From NCBI RefSeq assembly GCF_000280925.3, contig NZ_CP012109.1:9274001-9338000 (forward strand): a stretch of 64,000 bases of DNA, read 5' to 3'. Made by a program: the position numbers and the translations under genes. Under the pieces are notes generated by a model. It was not told the DNA's origin and made no database searches. It worked only from the letters and a program-made list of their open reading frames with translations. Below are positions 40,811 through 50,369 of the stretch, piece after piece (positions within the stretch are counted from its first letter, which is position 1; the number at the start of each line of letters is the position of its first letter). Source of the stretch: Myxococcus hansupus (lineage in GTDB: Bacteria > Myxococcota > Myxococcia > Myxococcales > Myxococcaceae).

Positions 40811-43346
40811 CGCAGGGGTGGCGCTGGAGGAGGCGCGGACGCTGGCCGGGGACGTGGTGCGAAGCGTCCAGGAGAGCGTGGGCGAGGTGCAGGCGGTCGA
40901 AGGGCTCGCGGCGCGGCTCGCGGGCGGGGCCAACGAGCAGGCCGCCGCGTCCGAACAGGTGCGCGCCGCCATCGAGTCGGTGGCCGTGCACCTGGAGCAG
41001 ACGGGCCAGTCGGTCCACGAGTTGGTGCGTTCGCAGCGCACGGTGAGCGAATCCGCGAAGGCCCAGACGCAGGAGGCCGAGGCCACCGCGGGCACCTTGC
41101 AGGAAGTGACTGCTTCCGTGGCGGGCGTGCGCAAGGACGCCGCGCATCTGGCCGCCTCGTCCGACGCCACGGCGGGGACGCTGGAGGAAGTGACGCGCTC
41201 GGTGAAGGGGGTGAGCACCTCCGCCGAGGAGCTGGCCGCGTCCAGCGAAGAGCTGCTGGCCTCGATGACGGAGATGAACGCCACCGTGGCGGACCTGGTC
41301 GCGCGCAACCAGTCCAGCGCCGCCGCCACCGAGCAGGTGGCCGCCACCTCCGAGCAGATGGCCAAGGGCATCGTCCGGCTGGCCTCCGACTCGCAAGGCG
41401 TGGGTGAGCGGGTGGGGCAGGTGTCGCAGGCGGTGACGGGCCTGGTCCGCGCCCTGGGCGAGGTGACGCGGGACGCGACGTCCATGGCCGCCAGCGTGGA
41501 GGAGACGGCCTCCACGGTGGAGGAGCTGGCGCGCAGCGTGCGCGGCGTGGCGGAGAGTGCCCGGACGCTGGAGGCCCACGCGGCTTCCACCGCGTCCACC
41601 GTGGAGGAGGTGGCCGCCAGCGTGGAGGAGGTCGCCGCGACGGCGGAGAAGAACGCGGCGACGGTGGAGGCCAACGCGGCCACCATCGAGCAGCTCGCCC
41701 GCTCCGCGCAGTCCGTGGCGCGGTCCGCCGAGCAAATCAACACGTTGGCCGCGGGTAGCGCCACCGCTTCGTCGCAGATGGAGTCGTCCACCCGGCGGGT
41801 GGCGCAGATGATGGAAGAGGCGCGCACCACCGCCGAGCGCGTGGGCAACTCCGCGCGCGAGGGTGGCGCGACGGTGGCGCGCTCCATCGCGGGCTTCGGC
41901 CGCATCCGCACGTCCATTGTCGAGTCGTCCGGGGTGATGAAGGAGATGGGCCGGCGCGCCGAGGAGATTGGCGACATCGTGCAGACCATCAACCTCATCG
42001 CGGACCGCACCAACCTGCTGTCCCTCAATGCCAGCATCGAGGCGGCGCGCGCGGGTGAGCACGGCCGGGGCTTCGCGGTGGTGGCGGAGGAGATTCGGGC
42101 GCTGGCGGACCGCGCGGCGGCGGCCAGCTCGGACGTGGCGAAAATCGTCCGGGGGCTGCAGACCACCGCGCGCGAGGCGGCCGCCGCCACGGGCGAGGGC
42201 GCGCGTGCGGCGGATGAAGGCGCGGCGCTGGCCGCGGACGCGGAGCGCGCCCTGTCCACCATCCTCAAGGGGGTGGAGGACCTGGGGCACAACGTGCGCG
42301 AGGTGTCGCGCGCCTCGGGCGAACAGGTGCAGTCCACGCAGGCGCTCGTCCAGGGCACCGCGAAGGTGAGCGAGCAGAGCCGGTCCATCGCCGCGTCCGC
42401 CGCGGAGCAGGCGCAGGCGGCCCAGTCCCTGGCCCAGGGTGGCACGGAGATGCGGCGCATGGCGCGGCAGACGACCCAGGCCACGTCGGACCAGGCCCGC
42501 GCGCTGCGCGACGCGGTGCGCTCCAACGGTCAGCTCGCGGAGGTGGCGCAGAAGGTCGCGCGGGCCGTGCAGGAGCAGGCGATGGCCGCGGCGGACCTGG
42601 CCAAGGGCTCCGCGCAGATGCGCCAGCTCGTCCAGGGCGTGAGCGCGGCGGTGGTGGCGCAGGGCCAGGGCGTGGCGGGCGTGGGGACGCTGGCGCAGGA
42701 GGCCTCGGCTTCCACGCAGCGCATCCTGGTGGGGCTGGCTGAACAGGCCACCGCCGCCCAGGAGGTGACGCGGGCCATGGAGGAGACGCGCAAGCAGGTG
42801 GCCCAGTCCTCGCGCGGGATGACGGAGCAGGCCCGGGCCCTGAAGCAGAGTGAAACGGCCAGCCGCCAGGTGGCGAAGTTGGCCGCGTCGGTGACCCGTG
42901 CGACGGATGAGCAGGTGAAGGCGCTCAGCGGGCTGGTGCGGGGCGCGGACGAGGTGCGGCGCGTGGCGAAGCAGACGTCGCGTGCGCTGGATGAACAGAC
43001 GGAGGCCCTGAGCTCCCTCGCGGGCTCGGCGGCCCGTCAGGCCACGGGCGTGGGCGTGGTGGCCCGGGCCAGCGCGGAGGCCACGTCGGTGACGGAGGGG
43101 CTGGCCAAGGGGCTGGAGGAGATTCGCGTCAAAACCCGCGACATCACCACCGCCACCGCGCAGCAGGCGCGGGGGGCGACCGCCACCGCCGCCGAGGTCC
43201 AGGAGGTGGCGGTGCGGCTGGCTCAGCTCACGCGCCTGCAAGGGCTCCAGGCGGAGAGTCTGGCCCGGTTGAATGGCGCGTTGGGTGGAACGAAGGACCT
43301 CTCCGAGGCGGGCGCCGCCCAGGGCGCGAAGGAGCAGCGGGCATGA
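40791..43346 (+). CDS. mcp7: Soluble, very long methyl-accepting chemotaxis protein
   Basis: 851 residues with no transmembrane segment, HAMP or recognisable sensor domain. Almost the whole protein is an Ala/Val/Glu heptad coiled coil built of repeated V-x-x-S-A-E-E-x-A-A-like blocks. The signalling hairpin tip lies around residues 400-440 ([42 protein letters not shown]), nearly central, so the two arms are about 400 residues each, longer than in ordinary receptors. Such cytoplasmic receptors form soluble arrays. The signal is unknown. It overlaps cheW (20 bases) and the HEAT-repeat gene (ATGA). M. xanthus Mcp7 is likewise in the Che7 operon. Confidence 0.88.
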   Translation: MATDSGNAGVALEEARTLAGDVVRSVQESVGEVQAVEGLAARLAGGANEQAAASEQVRAAIESVAVHLEQTGQSVHELVRSQRTVSESAKAQTQEAEATAGTLQEVTASVAGVRKDAAHLAASSDATAGTLEEVTRSVKGVSTSAEELAASSEELLASMTEMNATVADLVARNQSSAAATEQVAATSEQMAKGIVRLASDSQGVGERVGQVSQAVTGLVRALGEVTRDATSMAASVEETASTVEELARSVRGVAESARTLEAHAASTASTVEEVAASVEEVAATAEKNAATVEANAATIEQLARSAQSVARSAEQINTLAAGSATASSQMESSTRRVAQMMEEARTTAERVGNSAREGGATVARSIAGFGRIRTSIVESSGVMKEMGRRAEEIGDIVQTINLIADRTNLLSLNASIEAARAGEHGRGFAVVAEEIRALADRAAAASSDVAKIVRGLQTTAREAAAATGEGARAADEGAALAADAERALSTILKGVEDLGHNVREVSRASGEQVQSTQALVQGTAKVSEQSRSIAASAAEQAQAAQSLAQGGTEMRRMARQTTQATSDQARALRDAVRSNGQLAEVAQKVARAVQEQAMAAADLAKGSAQMRQLVQGVSAAVVAQGQGVAGVGTLAQEASASTQRILVGLAEQATAAQEVTRAMEETRKQVAQSSRGMTEQARALKQSETASRQVAKLAASVTRATDEQVKALSGLVRGADEVRRVAKQTSRALDEQTEALSSLAGSAARQATGVGVVARASAEATSVTEGLAKGLEEIRVKTRDITTATAQQARGATATAAEVQEVAVRLAQLTRLQGLQAESLARLNGALGGTKDLSEAGAAQGAKEQRA

Positions 43347-45709
43347 CAGCGGCGACTTCGACGGGAGGGCATCCGCTGACGCTGTCGGCGGAGGACCGCT
43401 CGCGGGTGGAAGAGGTGGAGCAGCTCGCCCGCAGGGGCACCAGCAGCCTGGCGCTGCTGGTGGGCGCCCTGGACGCGCAGAGCTGGGCGGTGCGGCGCGC
43501 CGTGGTGGGCGCCCTGGCGAAGATGGGGACGCCCGCGGTGGCGCCGCTGCGCGACATCCTGGTGCATCGCCGCGACAGCGAGGCCCGGTTGGCCGCCGCC
43601 GTGGAAGCGCTGGTGGCCTCCACGGGGGACGTGGAGGGCGCCCTGGAGCCGCTGGGAGACGACGTGAACGCCGCCATCGTCTGTGATGCCGCCCAGGTGC
43701 TGGGCCGGCGCCGCAGCCGGCGCTCCGTGCCGCTGCTGGCGCGGCTCACGTTGCACCCGGACGACAACGTCGCGGTGGCGGCCATCGAGGCCCTGGGCCG
43801 CGTGGGCGGCGGGGCCGCGGTGGACGCGCTGCTGGCGGCGCTGGGCAGCGGCAACTTCTTCCGCATCTTCCCCGCCATCGACGTGCTGGGCCGGTGCGGG
43901 GACCCGGTGGTGGTGCCCGCGCTGCTGGGCCTGCTGTCGGACCCCTTCTACACCTTGGAGGTGGCGCGCGCGCTGGGCCGCACGGGTCAGGAGGCCGCGG
44001 TGCCCGCGCTGGTGGGGCTGCTGCGCAAGGGCAATGACGCGCTGGTGCGCGCGGCGGCGGTGGCGCTGGTGGACATCCACGAGGCGCAGGTGCAGCGCTT
44101 TGGCGGCTCTCGCACCGTGCAGTCCGCGGTGCGGGGCCCCGAGTCGGCCGTGCTGGGGCGGCGCTTGTCCCAGGGCGTGCCGGGCGCGGACACGGCGGAG
44201 AAGACGGCCCTCTCGCGCCTGCTCGGGTGGGCGGGCGGACAGGACGCCGCGTCCGGGCTGTTGAAGCTGCTGGACGGGCCGGACCCGTCGGTGGCGCGCG
44301 CCGCGGCGGGCGCGCTGGCGGAGCTGGGCGCGGACGCGGACGCGCAGATTCTCCAGGCGCTGCGCGAGGGTGACAGCGCCCGGCGCCGCGTGCTGCTGCC
44401 CTTGGTGGGGCGCCGGGCGGCGGCGGTGCCGGATGTCATGTCGTGCCTGGAGGACCGGGACGCGTCGGTGCGCGCGCTGGCGGCGGACACGCTGTCCCGC
44501 ATTGGCAGTCCGGCCGCGGTGCCGGCCCTCTTCGAGAGGCTGGTGGACGAGGACCTGCGCGTGGTGCAGGCCGCGGTGGGCGCCATCCAGTCCCTGGGCA
44601 GCGACACCACGGAGAAGCTGGCGTTGCAGGCGGCCCGTTCGCCGGACGCGCGCCTGCGCCGCGCGGCGCTGCGCATCATCTCCTACTTCGGTTACGCCAA
44701 GGGGCTGGACGTGTTGCTCCAGGCGATGAGGGACCCGGACGAGCGCCTGCGCGACGCGGCCATCTACGGCCTGCCTTTCATCGAGGACCCGCGCGCGGTG
44801 GACGCGCTGCTGTCGGCGGCTGCCCACGAGTCCGAGCGCACGCGCGCGGCGGCCATGCGCGCCCTGGGACAGACGGAGAAGGAGGCGCGCATCACCTCCA
44901 CGCTGCTGCGGGGCCTCAACGACCGCGACCCCTGGGTGCGCTACTACGCGTGCCAGGCGCTGGGGAAGCTGAACGAGGAGGCCGCCGCGGACGCCATCGT
45001 CGCGCTGGCGGACGACGCCGCGGGCCAGGTGCGCGTGGCGGTGGTGGACGCGCTGGCGCACATGCACACGGAGAGCGCGATGTCGGCGCTCCAGCGCGCG
45101 GCCTCCAGCGCGGACGCCGACGTGCGGCGCGCCGCCCTGTTGGGCCTGGGCGTGGGCCGGCGTCCGGACGCGCTGCCGGTGCTGCTGTCGGCGGCGAAGT
45201 CGGAGGACGCGGCCACCCGGCTCGTCGCGCTGTCGGCGGTGGCGGAGTACGACGCGCCAGAGACGCTGCCCGCGTTGTTGCACGCCGCGGGGGACGGGGA
45301 TGACAGCGTGCGCAGCGCCGCGGTGGGCTTCCTCGCCACGCGCCCTGGCGTGCCGGCCACGCAGGCGCTGGTGTCGCTGCTGGGCGACATGACGCTGCGA
45401 GAGCGGGTGGTGAGCGCGCTGGCCCTGCCGCTGGAAGGCCGGCTGCCGGGGCTGCTCGCCGCGCTGGAGGCGGCGGATGAAGTCACCGCGCCGTTGCTGG
45501 TGGCGGCGCTGGCCCGAATGCGCCGGGCGGACGCGCGCGCCGCGCTGCTGCAGTTGCTGGCATCGGCCAGCCCCGCGGGGCGCCGCGCCGCCGTGCCCGC
45601 GGTGGCCGCGTTGGGGACGGTGGAGGCCCGGGAAGCGTTGGAGCGTGCCTCGGCTCAGGACGAGGACCCCGAGGTCCGGCGGGCTTGCCGGCTGGTGCTG
45701 AGCCGCTGA
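43343..45709 (+). CDS. cpc7: HEAT-repeat protein (Cpc7-like)
   Basis: 788 residues, almost entirely tandem helical HEAT/PBS-lyase repeats of about 31 residues (units such as [74 protein letters not shown]). About twenty-odd units can be traced. No catalytic domain is seen, so it is a protein-binding scaffold. In M. xanthus a HEAT-repeat protein encoded in the Che7 operon (Cpc7) is controlled by the chemosensory proteins and couples aggregation to sporulation. Position and architecture match. It overlaps the MCP gene by ATGA and is 9 bases ahead of cheR. Confidence 0.88.
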   Translation: MTAATSTGGHPLTLSAEDRSRVEEVEQLARRGTSSLALLVGALDAQSWAVRRAVVGALAKMGTPAVAPLRDILVHRRDSEARLAAAVEALVASTGDVEGALEPLGDDVNAAIVCDAAQVLGRRRSRRSVPLLARLTLHPDDNVAVAAIEALGRVGGGAAVDALLAALGSGNFFRIFPAIDVLGRCGDPVVVPALLGLLSDPFYTLEVARALGRTGQEAAVPALVGLLRKGNDALVRAAAVALVDIHEAQVQRFGGSRTVQSAVRGPESAVLGRRLSQGVPGADTAEKTALSRLLGWAGGQDAASGLLKLLDGPDPSVARAAAGALAELGADADAQILQALREGDSARRRVLLPLVGRRAAAVPDVMSCLEDRDASVRALAADTLSRIGSPAAVPALFERLVDEDLRVVQAAVGAIQSLGSDTTEKLALQAARSPDARLRRAALRIISYFGYAKGLDVLLQAMRDPDERLRDAAIYGLPFIEDPRAVDALLSAAAHESERTRAAAMRALGQTEKEARITSTLLRGLNDRDPWVRYYACQALGKLNEEAAADAIVALADDAAGQVRVAVVDALAHMHTESAMSALQRAASSADADVRRAALLGLGVGRRPDALPVLLSAAKSEDAATRLVALSAVAEYDAPETLPALLHAAGDGDDSVRSAAVGFLATRPGVPATQALVSLLGDMTLRERVVSALALPLEGRLPGLLAALEAADEVTAPLLVAALARMRRADARAALLQLLASASPAGRRAAVPAVAALGTVEAREALERASAQDEDPEVRRACRLVLSR

Positions 45710-45718
45710 CACCTCGTC

Positions 45719-46543
45719 ATGTTCTCACTGCCCATGTCTCCCCAGGTGTTCGCCATCCTGGCCGCGCTCATCGAGCAGCGCTCGGGATTGCATTACGCCC
45801 CCGAGGACCGGGAGTTGCTCGCCGACAGAGTCGTTCCCCGAGCGTTGGACGCGGGCTTCGACTCGCTGCTCGACTACTACTACTTCCTCCGTTACGACCC
45901 GGCGGGGCTGGAGGCCCTCGACGCGCTGGTGGATTCGCTGCTGGTGCACGAGACGTACTTCTTCCGGGAGTCGCAGCCCCTGCGGGTCCTGGCCGAGGAC
46001 GTGCTGGCCCCCGCCGTCCGCGCGGGCCTCAGGCCCCGGGTGTGGTGCGCGGCCTGCTCCACCGGCGAGGAGCCGCTCACGCTGGCGATGATGCTCGCGG
46101 AGCTGGGCGTGCTGGACGGGGTCACGCTGGTGGCCAGCGACTTGAGCGCCCGCGCGTTGGAGCGGGCCCGGGCCGGTGAGCACAACCTGCGCTCCCTGCG
46201 CGCGTTGCCCGCGGGTGTGGAGGGCCGGTGGTTGGAGCTGCGCGGTGATGGGCGCCCCCACGTGCGCCCGGAGCTGGTGGACGCGGTGGACTGGCGCCGC
46301 GTGAACCTGGTGGACGAGGCGGCGGTGGCCCAACTGGGCGTCTTCGACGCCATCCTCTGCCGCAACGTCCTCATCTACTTCCAGGATGCCACCGCGCTGC
46401 GGGTGGTGGAGTCCCTCGCGCGCGCGCTCGTTCCAGGGGGCAGCCTGTTGGTGGGCACCTCCGAGTCGCTGATGCGCTTCGGCACCGCGCTCTCCTGCGA
46501 GGAGCGGCGCGGCACCTTCTTCTACACCAAGGCTGATTCATGA
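45719..46543 (+). CDS. cheR7: CheR chemoreceptor methyltransferase
   Basis: 274 residues. The N-terminal helical domain (FAILAALIEQRSGLHYAPEDRELLADRVVPRALDAGF) and SAM-binding domain (RPRVWCAACSTGEEPLTLAMML, FDAILCRNVLIYFQ, LLVGTSESL) are standard CheR. DALVDSLLVHETYFFRE is the conserved NET-type motif. It methylates Glu side chains of the MCP. ATG 45719 has a weak ribosome site, and ATG 45734 is possible. It overlaps cheB by ATGA. Confidence 0.92.
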   Translation: MFSLPMSPQVFAILAALIEQRSGLHYAPEDRELLADRVVPRALDAGFDSLLDYYYFLRYDPAGLEALDALVDSLLVHETYFFRESQPLRVLAEDVLAPAVRAGLRPRVWCAACSTGEEPLTLAMMLAELGVLDGVTLVASDLSARALERARAGEHNLRSLRALPAGVEGRWLELRGDGRPHVRPELVDAVDWRRVNLVDEAAVAQLGVFDAILCRNVLIYFQDATALRVVESLARALVPGGSLLVGTSESLMRFGTALSCEERRGTFFYTKADS

Positions 46544-47586
46544 CTGCGGAGTCTCCCATTCGCGTGCTGGTGGTGGATGACTCCGCCTTCGCCCGCAAGG
46601 TGCTGCGTCAGGTGCTCTCCAACGCGGAGGGCGTGGAGGTGGTGGGCGTCGCGCGCGACGGCCTGGACGCGCTGGAGAAGGTGGCCGAGCTGTCGCCGGA
46701 CGTCCTCACGCTGGACCTGGTGATGCCGGGCCTGGACGGGCTGGGCGTGCTGCGCGCGCTCACGCCCGGCGCGTCCTCGCCCCGCGTGGTGGTGGTGAGC
46801 AGCGCGGGGGAGGAGAGTGAGCTGGCGGTGGCCGCGCTCCAGGCGGGGGCTGTCGAACTGGTGCACAAGCCCACGGCGCTGGCCACGGAGCGGCTCTACG
46901 AACTGGGAAGCGAGCTGGTGGCGAAGGTCCGCACGGCCGCGCGCGCCGTGGCCCGCGCGGCGCCGGAGCCGCTCCCTGCCGCCTCCTCGCCGGCGTCTCC
47001 CGTGGCGCGTCCGGCGGCGAAGCGGCTGGTGGTGGTGGGCACGTCCACCGGAGGGCCGCAGGCACTCACGCGGCTGTTGTCGGAGCTGCCCGTGGATTTC
47101 CCCTCACCCATGGCGCTCGCGCTGCACATCCCCACGGGCTACACGGAGGCGGTGGCGAAGCGCCTGGACGCGCACTGCGCGCTGGAGGTGCTGGAGGCGG
47201 TGGATGGGCTGGAGCTGCGGCCCGGCCGCGTGGTGCTGGCGCGCTCCGGGCAGCACCTCAAGCTGGAACGTCACGGGACGTTGACGCTCGCGCGCTTGGA
47301 CCGGCAGCCCCTGCGCACGGCGCACCACCCCAGCGTGGACGTCCTCTTCGAGAGCGCCGCGCAGAGTTGGGGCGCGGACGTCGTGGGCCTGGTGCTCACC
47401 GGTATGGGAGATGACGGCGTCGTGGGCGCGCGGGCCATCCGGGACGCAGGAGGCACCGTGCTCACGGAGAGCGAAGCCTCCTGCGTGGTGTACGGCATGC
47501 CTCGCGCCGTGAATGAGGCGGGGCTCGCCACCGCCAGCGCGCCGCTGGAGGGCATGCTGGCGCTGATGCAAAAGCATGTCCGCTGA
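46540..47586 (+). CDS. cheB7: CheB protein-glutamate methylesterase
   Basis: 348 residues. Receiver domain (1-125) with VVDDSAF and Asp59 in LTLDLVMPGLDG, an Ala/Pro linker, then the esterase domain with catalytic Ser169 in VGTSTGGP, His196 in LHIPTGYT and Asp292 in LTGMGDDG. It removes methyl groups from the MCP when activated by CheA. It is the last chemotaxis gene. The desaturase gene follows after 118 bases, so that gene may be in the same transcript or have its own promoter. Confidence 0.93.
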   Translation: MTAESPIRVLVVDDSAFARKVLRQVLSNAEGVEVVGVARDGLDALEKVAELSPDVLTLDLVMPGLDGLGVLRALTPGASSPRVVVVSSAGEESELAVAALQAGAVELVHKPTALATERLYELGSELVAKVRTAARAVARAAPEPLPAASSPASPVARPAAKRLVVVGTSTGGPQALTRLLSELPVDFPSPMALALHIPTGYTEAVAKRLDAHCALEVLEAVDGLELRPGRVVLARSGQHLKLERHGTLTLARLDRQPLRTAHHPSVDVLFESAAQSWGADVVGLVLTGMGDDGVVGARAIRDAGGTVLTESEASCVVYGMPRAVNEAGLATASAPLEGMLALMQKHVR

Positions 47587-47704
47587 ATTCGCGTCCCATG
47601 TGCAGTGTGTGCGTCCGGACGCCCGGCGTGTTGGCTGGCGGCCCACCGGCCTCGCCCCCGGTATCAGAGGGGATGGATGGTGGTGGGGAGCTGAGTAGGT
47701 CAGG

Positions 47705-48679
47705 ATGACCGCCATGCTCCGATACGCCGCTGACCGCCGGACGATGGTGTGGTGTCTGGCCATGCCCGTGGTGGCCTTGTCGATGTACGTGGTCCCCGCG
47801 TGGATTCCCGTCCTCTGTCCCGTGGCGTGCTACCTGGCGCTGTCGGCGGGCGTCATCGCGCACAACCACAACCACTGCCCCACCTTTCGGAGTCGGAAGC
47901 TGAACGAGGCGATGGGCATGTGGCTGTCGCTCTTCTACGGATACCCGACCTTCGTCTGGATTCCGACGCACAACCTCAACCATCACAAGTTCGTGAACAA
48001 GGCGGGCGACGCCACCATCACCTGGCGCTACTCGAGGAAGCACAACTTCCTGGTGGCCTTCCTCTTCCCCTTCGTCTCCACGTACTGGCAGCAGGAGCCG
48101 ACGAAGGCGTTCATCGACAAGGCGCGTGAGCGCAACCGCGCGCTGTACCGCCAGATTCTCACCCAGTACGCCGTCTGGGGCGGCACGCACGCGGCGCTGC
48201 TGGGCCTGGCCATGGTGCTGCACGGCGTGGGCGGCGGCGCGCGCATCTGGGCGTTCGCCTTCCTGGTCCCCGCGCTCTTCTCGCTGTGGACCATCATGTT
48301 CTTCAACTACATCCAGCACGTCCACACGGACCCCTGGAGCGAGCACGACCACAGCCGCAGCTTCACCGGGCGCCTCATCAACTTCTTCCTCTTCAACAAT
48401 GGCCTCCACGCCGTGCACCACGAGACGCCCGGCCTGCACTGGAGCCTGCTGCCCGCCGCCCACGCCAAAATCGAGGCCACCATCGACCCGGCCCTCAAGC
48501 CGGTGAGCTTCTTCGGCTGGTGCTTCCGCTCGTACGTGGTGGCGCCCTTCCTGCCCCGCTTCGGCACGGCGCAGGTGGGCCGCGCGCCCTACGAGCCGCC
48601 CGCGGGCGTGGAGCTGGACGTGCGCTTCGGGGACGACCTGCAAGCCGTTGACTCGGGCGTCAACGTCGCCCGCGTCTGA
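47705..48679 (+). CDS. des7: Membrane fatty-acid desaturase (Des7-like)
   Basis: 324 residues from the ATG at 47705; ATG 47714 is an alternative. The three His clusters of membrane di-iron desaturases are present: HNHNH (53-57), HNLNHH (89-94) and HAVHH (235-239), with QHVHTD in between. Hydrophobic segments flank them, consistent with a four-helix integral protein of the cytoplasmic membrane. The enzyme introduces a double bond into acyl chains using O2. A fatty-acid desaturase lies with the Che7 genes in M. xanthus, supporting the locus identity and suggesting that chemosensory output affects membrane lipids. Confidence 0.87.
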   Translation: MTAMLRYAADRRTMVWCLAMPVVALSMYVVPAWIPVLCPVACYLALSAGVIAHNHNHCPTFRSRKLNEAMGMWLSLFYGYPTFVWIPTHNLNHHKFVNKAGDATITWRYSRKHNFLVAFLFPFVSTYWQQEPTKAFIDKARERNRALYRQILTQYAVWGGTHAALLGLAMVLHGVGGGARIWAFAFLVPALFSLWTIMFFNYIQHVHTDPWSEHDHSRSFTGRLINFFLFNNGLHAVHHETPGLHWSLLPAAHAKIEATIDPALKPVSFFGWCFRSYVVAPFLPRFGTAQVGRAPYEPPAGVELDVRFGDDLQAVDSGVNVARV

Positions 48680-48870
48680 CGGCGCTCCGTGGGGCCGAGG
48701 ACACCTGGCTGCGGCTCCAGTCGGTGCCGTGTGTCCTTTATTTCCCATCTGTCCGCTGAATCTGGCTCGGGGTGATTTCCGACCAGTGGCCGTTTCTCAT
48801 ACTTCGAAGTCCCGGGAAGAAGCGGGACGGGCGTGCCGGGGGGGATGAAGGGCCATCAGGGAGGCATCAC

Positions 48871-49986
48871 ATGATGAGCGCTCCACGACACGTGCGTCCG
48901 TCGCCAGCTCCCGCGGAGTCCCTGCCTCGCGTGCTGTGCGTGGGCGCCACGCGTGAGTCCTGGCTGGCGCTGTCCCGGGCGTTGCGGCCCCTGCGCTGCG
49001 AGGCCTCGCAGGTGCCCTCCCTGGAAGCCGCGTTCCTGGAGGTGCGGCACGCGCGGCCATCCCTGGTGCTGGTGCACTGGCGCGAGCTGGTGGCGGGCGC
49101 GGGGCTGGGCCTGCGCGCGCTGAAGCCGCGGCTGGGCGTGGATGGGCCGCCCGTGTTGCTGGTGGCGGAGCCGGAGACGCCGGCGGACGCGCTCGAGGCG
49201 GGGGACGCAGAGGGCGTCGAGGACTGTCTCCAGATGCCGCTGCGCACCCACGAGCTGCGCGCGCGGCTGGCGGCGCTGGAGGGCCCGCCACCGTGGGCGC
49301 GGACCGGCCGCGACGCGCCACGGCTGTTGTTGCTGGCGGGCGCGTGCGGGCCGCTGGCCTGGGGCGGCCTGGGCGCGCTGCTGGAGGCCTGCGGCCACCG
49401 CATCCTCTATGGCACCACCGTGGGCGGCGGCGCGGCGCGGGTGGTGGAGCAGGGCGAGCGGCCCGACCTGGTGCTGCTGTCGCGCGAGCAGTCCCTGGGC
49501 ACGCTGCGGGGCCTGTCCTTCCTGCGCGCGCAGCCGCTGCTGGATGGCGTGCCGTCGCTCACGGTGGACCTGGAGGCGCCGGTGCGTCCCGCGACGCTGC
49601 TGCCCCGCATCCACGCGATGCTGGGACGGGAGGCGGCGTCCCTGCGCGTGGAGGAGCGGGTGCGCTTCTGCTGCCCGGTGGCCTTCGCGGAGGTGGGGCC
49701 GCGGGGCACGGAGTGGCGCTCCGGCATGTCCAGCGCCTTGAGTCCCGGGGGGCTCTTCATCCGCACGCTGGTGCCCGTGAAGGCGGGGACGGCGGTGGGG
49801 CTGCACATCCTGCTGCCCACGCTGGGCGAGCGACTGGAGACGCACGGCGTGGTGGCCTGGGCCCACCCGTTCGCGCCGCGTCAGGGCGTGTCCCATCCCT
49901 ACGGCATGGGCGTGCGCTTCCTGGGCATGGGCCCGCCCAGGCTCATGCGGTTGCGTCAGCTCTGTCAGGCGGAGGCGCGGCCATGA
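48871..49986 (+). CDS. Tandem degenerate receiver plus PilZ-type protein
   Basis: 371 residues from the ATG at 48871 behind AGGGAGG. Residues 15-125 and 148-255 each resemble a receiver fold (RVLCVGATRESW...PSLVLVHWRELV; PRLLLLAGACGPLAW...PDLVLLSREQSLG) but neither has the acidic pocket nor a phospho-acceptor Asp. The C-terminal about 105 residues (RVRFCCPVAFAEVG...SGMSSALSPGGLFIRTLVPVKAGTAVGLHILLP...VVAWAH...GMGVRFLGM) look like the Myxococcus variant of the PilZ domain. It may bind a nucleotide second messenger or act as a scaffold. It overlaps the next receiver gene by ATGA, implying functional coupling. Confidence 0.75.
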   Translation: MMSAPRHVRPSPAPAESLPRVLCVGATRESWLALSRALRPLRCEASQVPSLEAAFLEVRHARPSLVLVHWRELVAGAGLGLRALKPRLGVDGPPVLLVAEPETPADALEAGDAEGVEDCLQMPLRTHELRARLAALEGPPPWARTGRDAPRLLLLAGACGPLAWGGLGALLEACGHRILYGTTVGGGAARVVEQGERPDLVLLSREQSLGTLRGLSFLRAQPLLDGVPSLTVDLEAPVRPATLLPRIHAMLGREAASLRVEERVRFCCPVAFAEVGPRGTEWRSGMSSALSPGGLFIRTLVPVKAGTAVGLHILLPTLGERLETHGVVAWAHPFAPRQGVSHPYGMGVRFLGMGPPRLMRLRQLCQAEARP

Positions 49987-50369
49987 GCATGCGAGCGCCC
50001 TCGCGGCGCAAGAAGGTCCTGCTGGTGGACGACTCGGACACCGTGCTGCTGTTGCAGCGGATGTTGCTGGCGGAGCTGGGTTACGACGCCGTCATCGCGC
50101 ATGACGGCCTGGAGGCGCTGGTGCGCGCGGAGCAGGAGCGGCCGGACCTGGTGTTCCTGGACGTGTTGATGCCGCACATGGACGGACTGGAGACGTGCCG
50201 GAGGCTGCGCGGACGCGAGCCGACGCGGCGCACGCCCATCATCCTGTGCAGCGCCCGCACCGAGGCGCGCAGCGTGCGCGCGTGCTTCAACAGCGGCTGC
50301 ACCGACTTCGTGGCCAAGCCCTTCGACGGCGCCGCGCTGGTGGCGCTGCTGCGGCGCTACCTGGATTAG
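49983..50369 (+). CDS. Single-domain response regulator
   Basis: 128 residues, receiver only: VLLVDDSDTV, Asp in LVFLDVLMPHMDGLE, Ser in LCSARTE and Lys in FVAKPFD. It is coupled by ATGA overlap to the degenerate-receiver/PilZ gene, so it may supply the phosphorylatable receiver that its neighbour lacks. It ends overlapping by 4 bases the 3' end of a convergent kinase gene. Confidence 0.9.
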   Translation: MSMRAPSRRKKVLLVDDSDTVLLLQRMLLAELGYDAVIAHDGLEALVRAEQERPDLVFLDVLMPHMDGLETCRRLRGREPTRRTPIILCSARTEARSVRACFNSGCTDFVAKPFDGAALVALLRRYLD

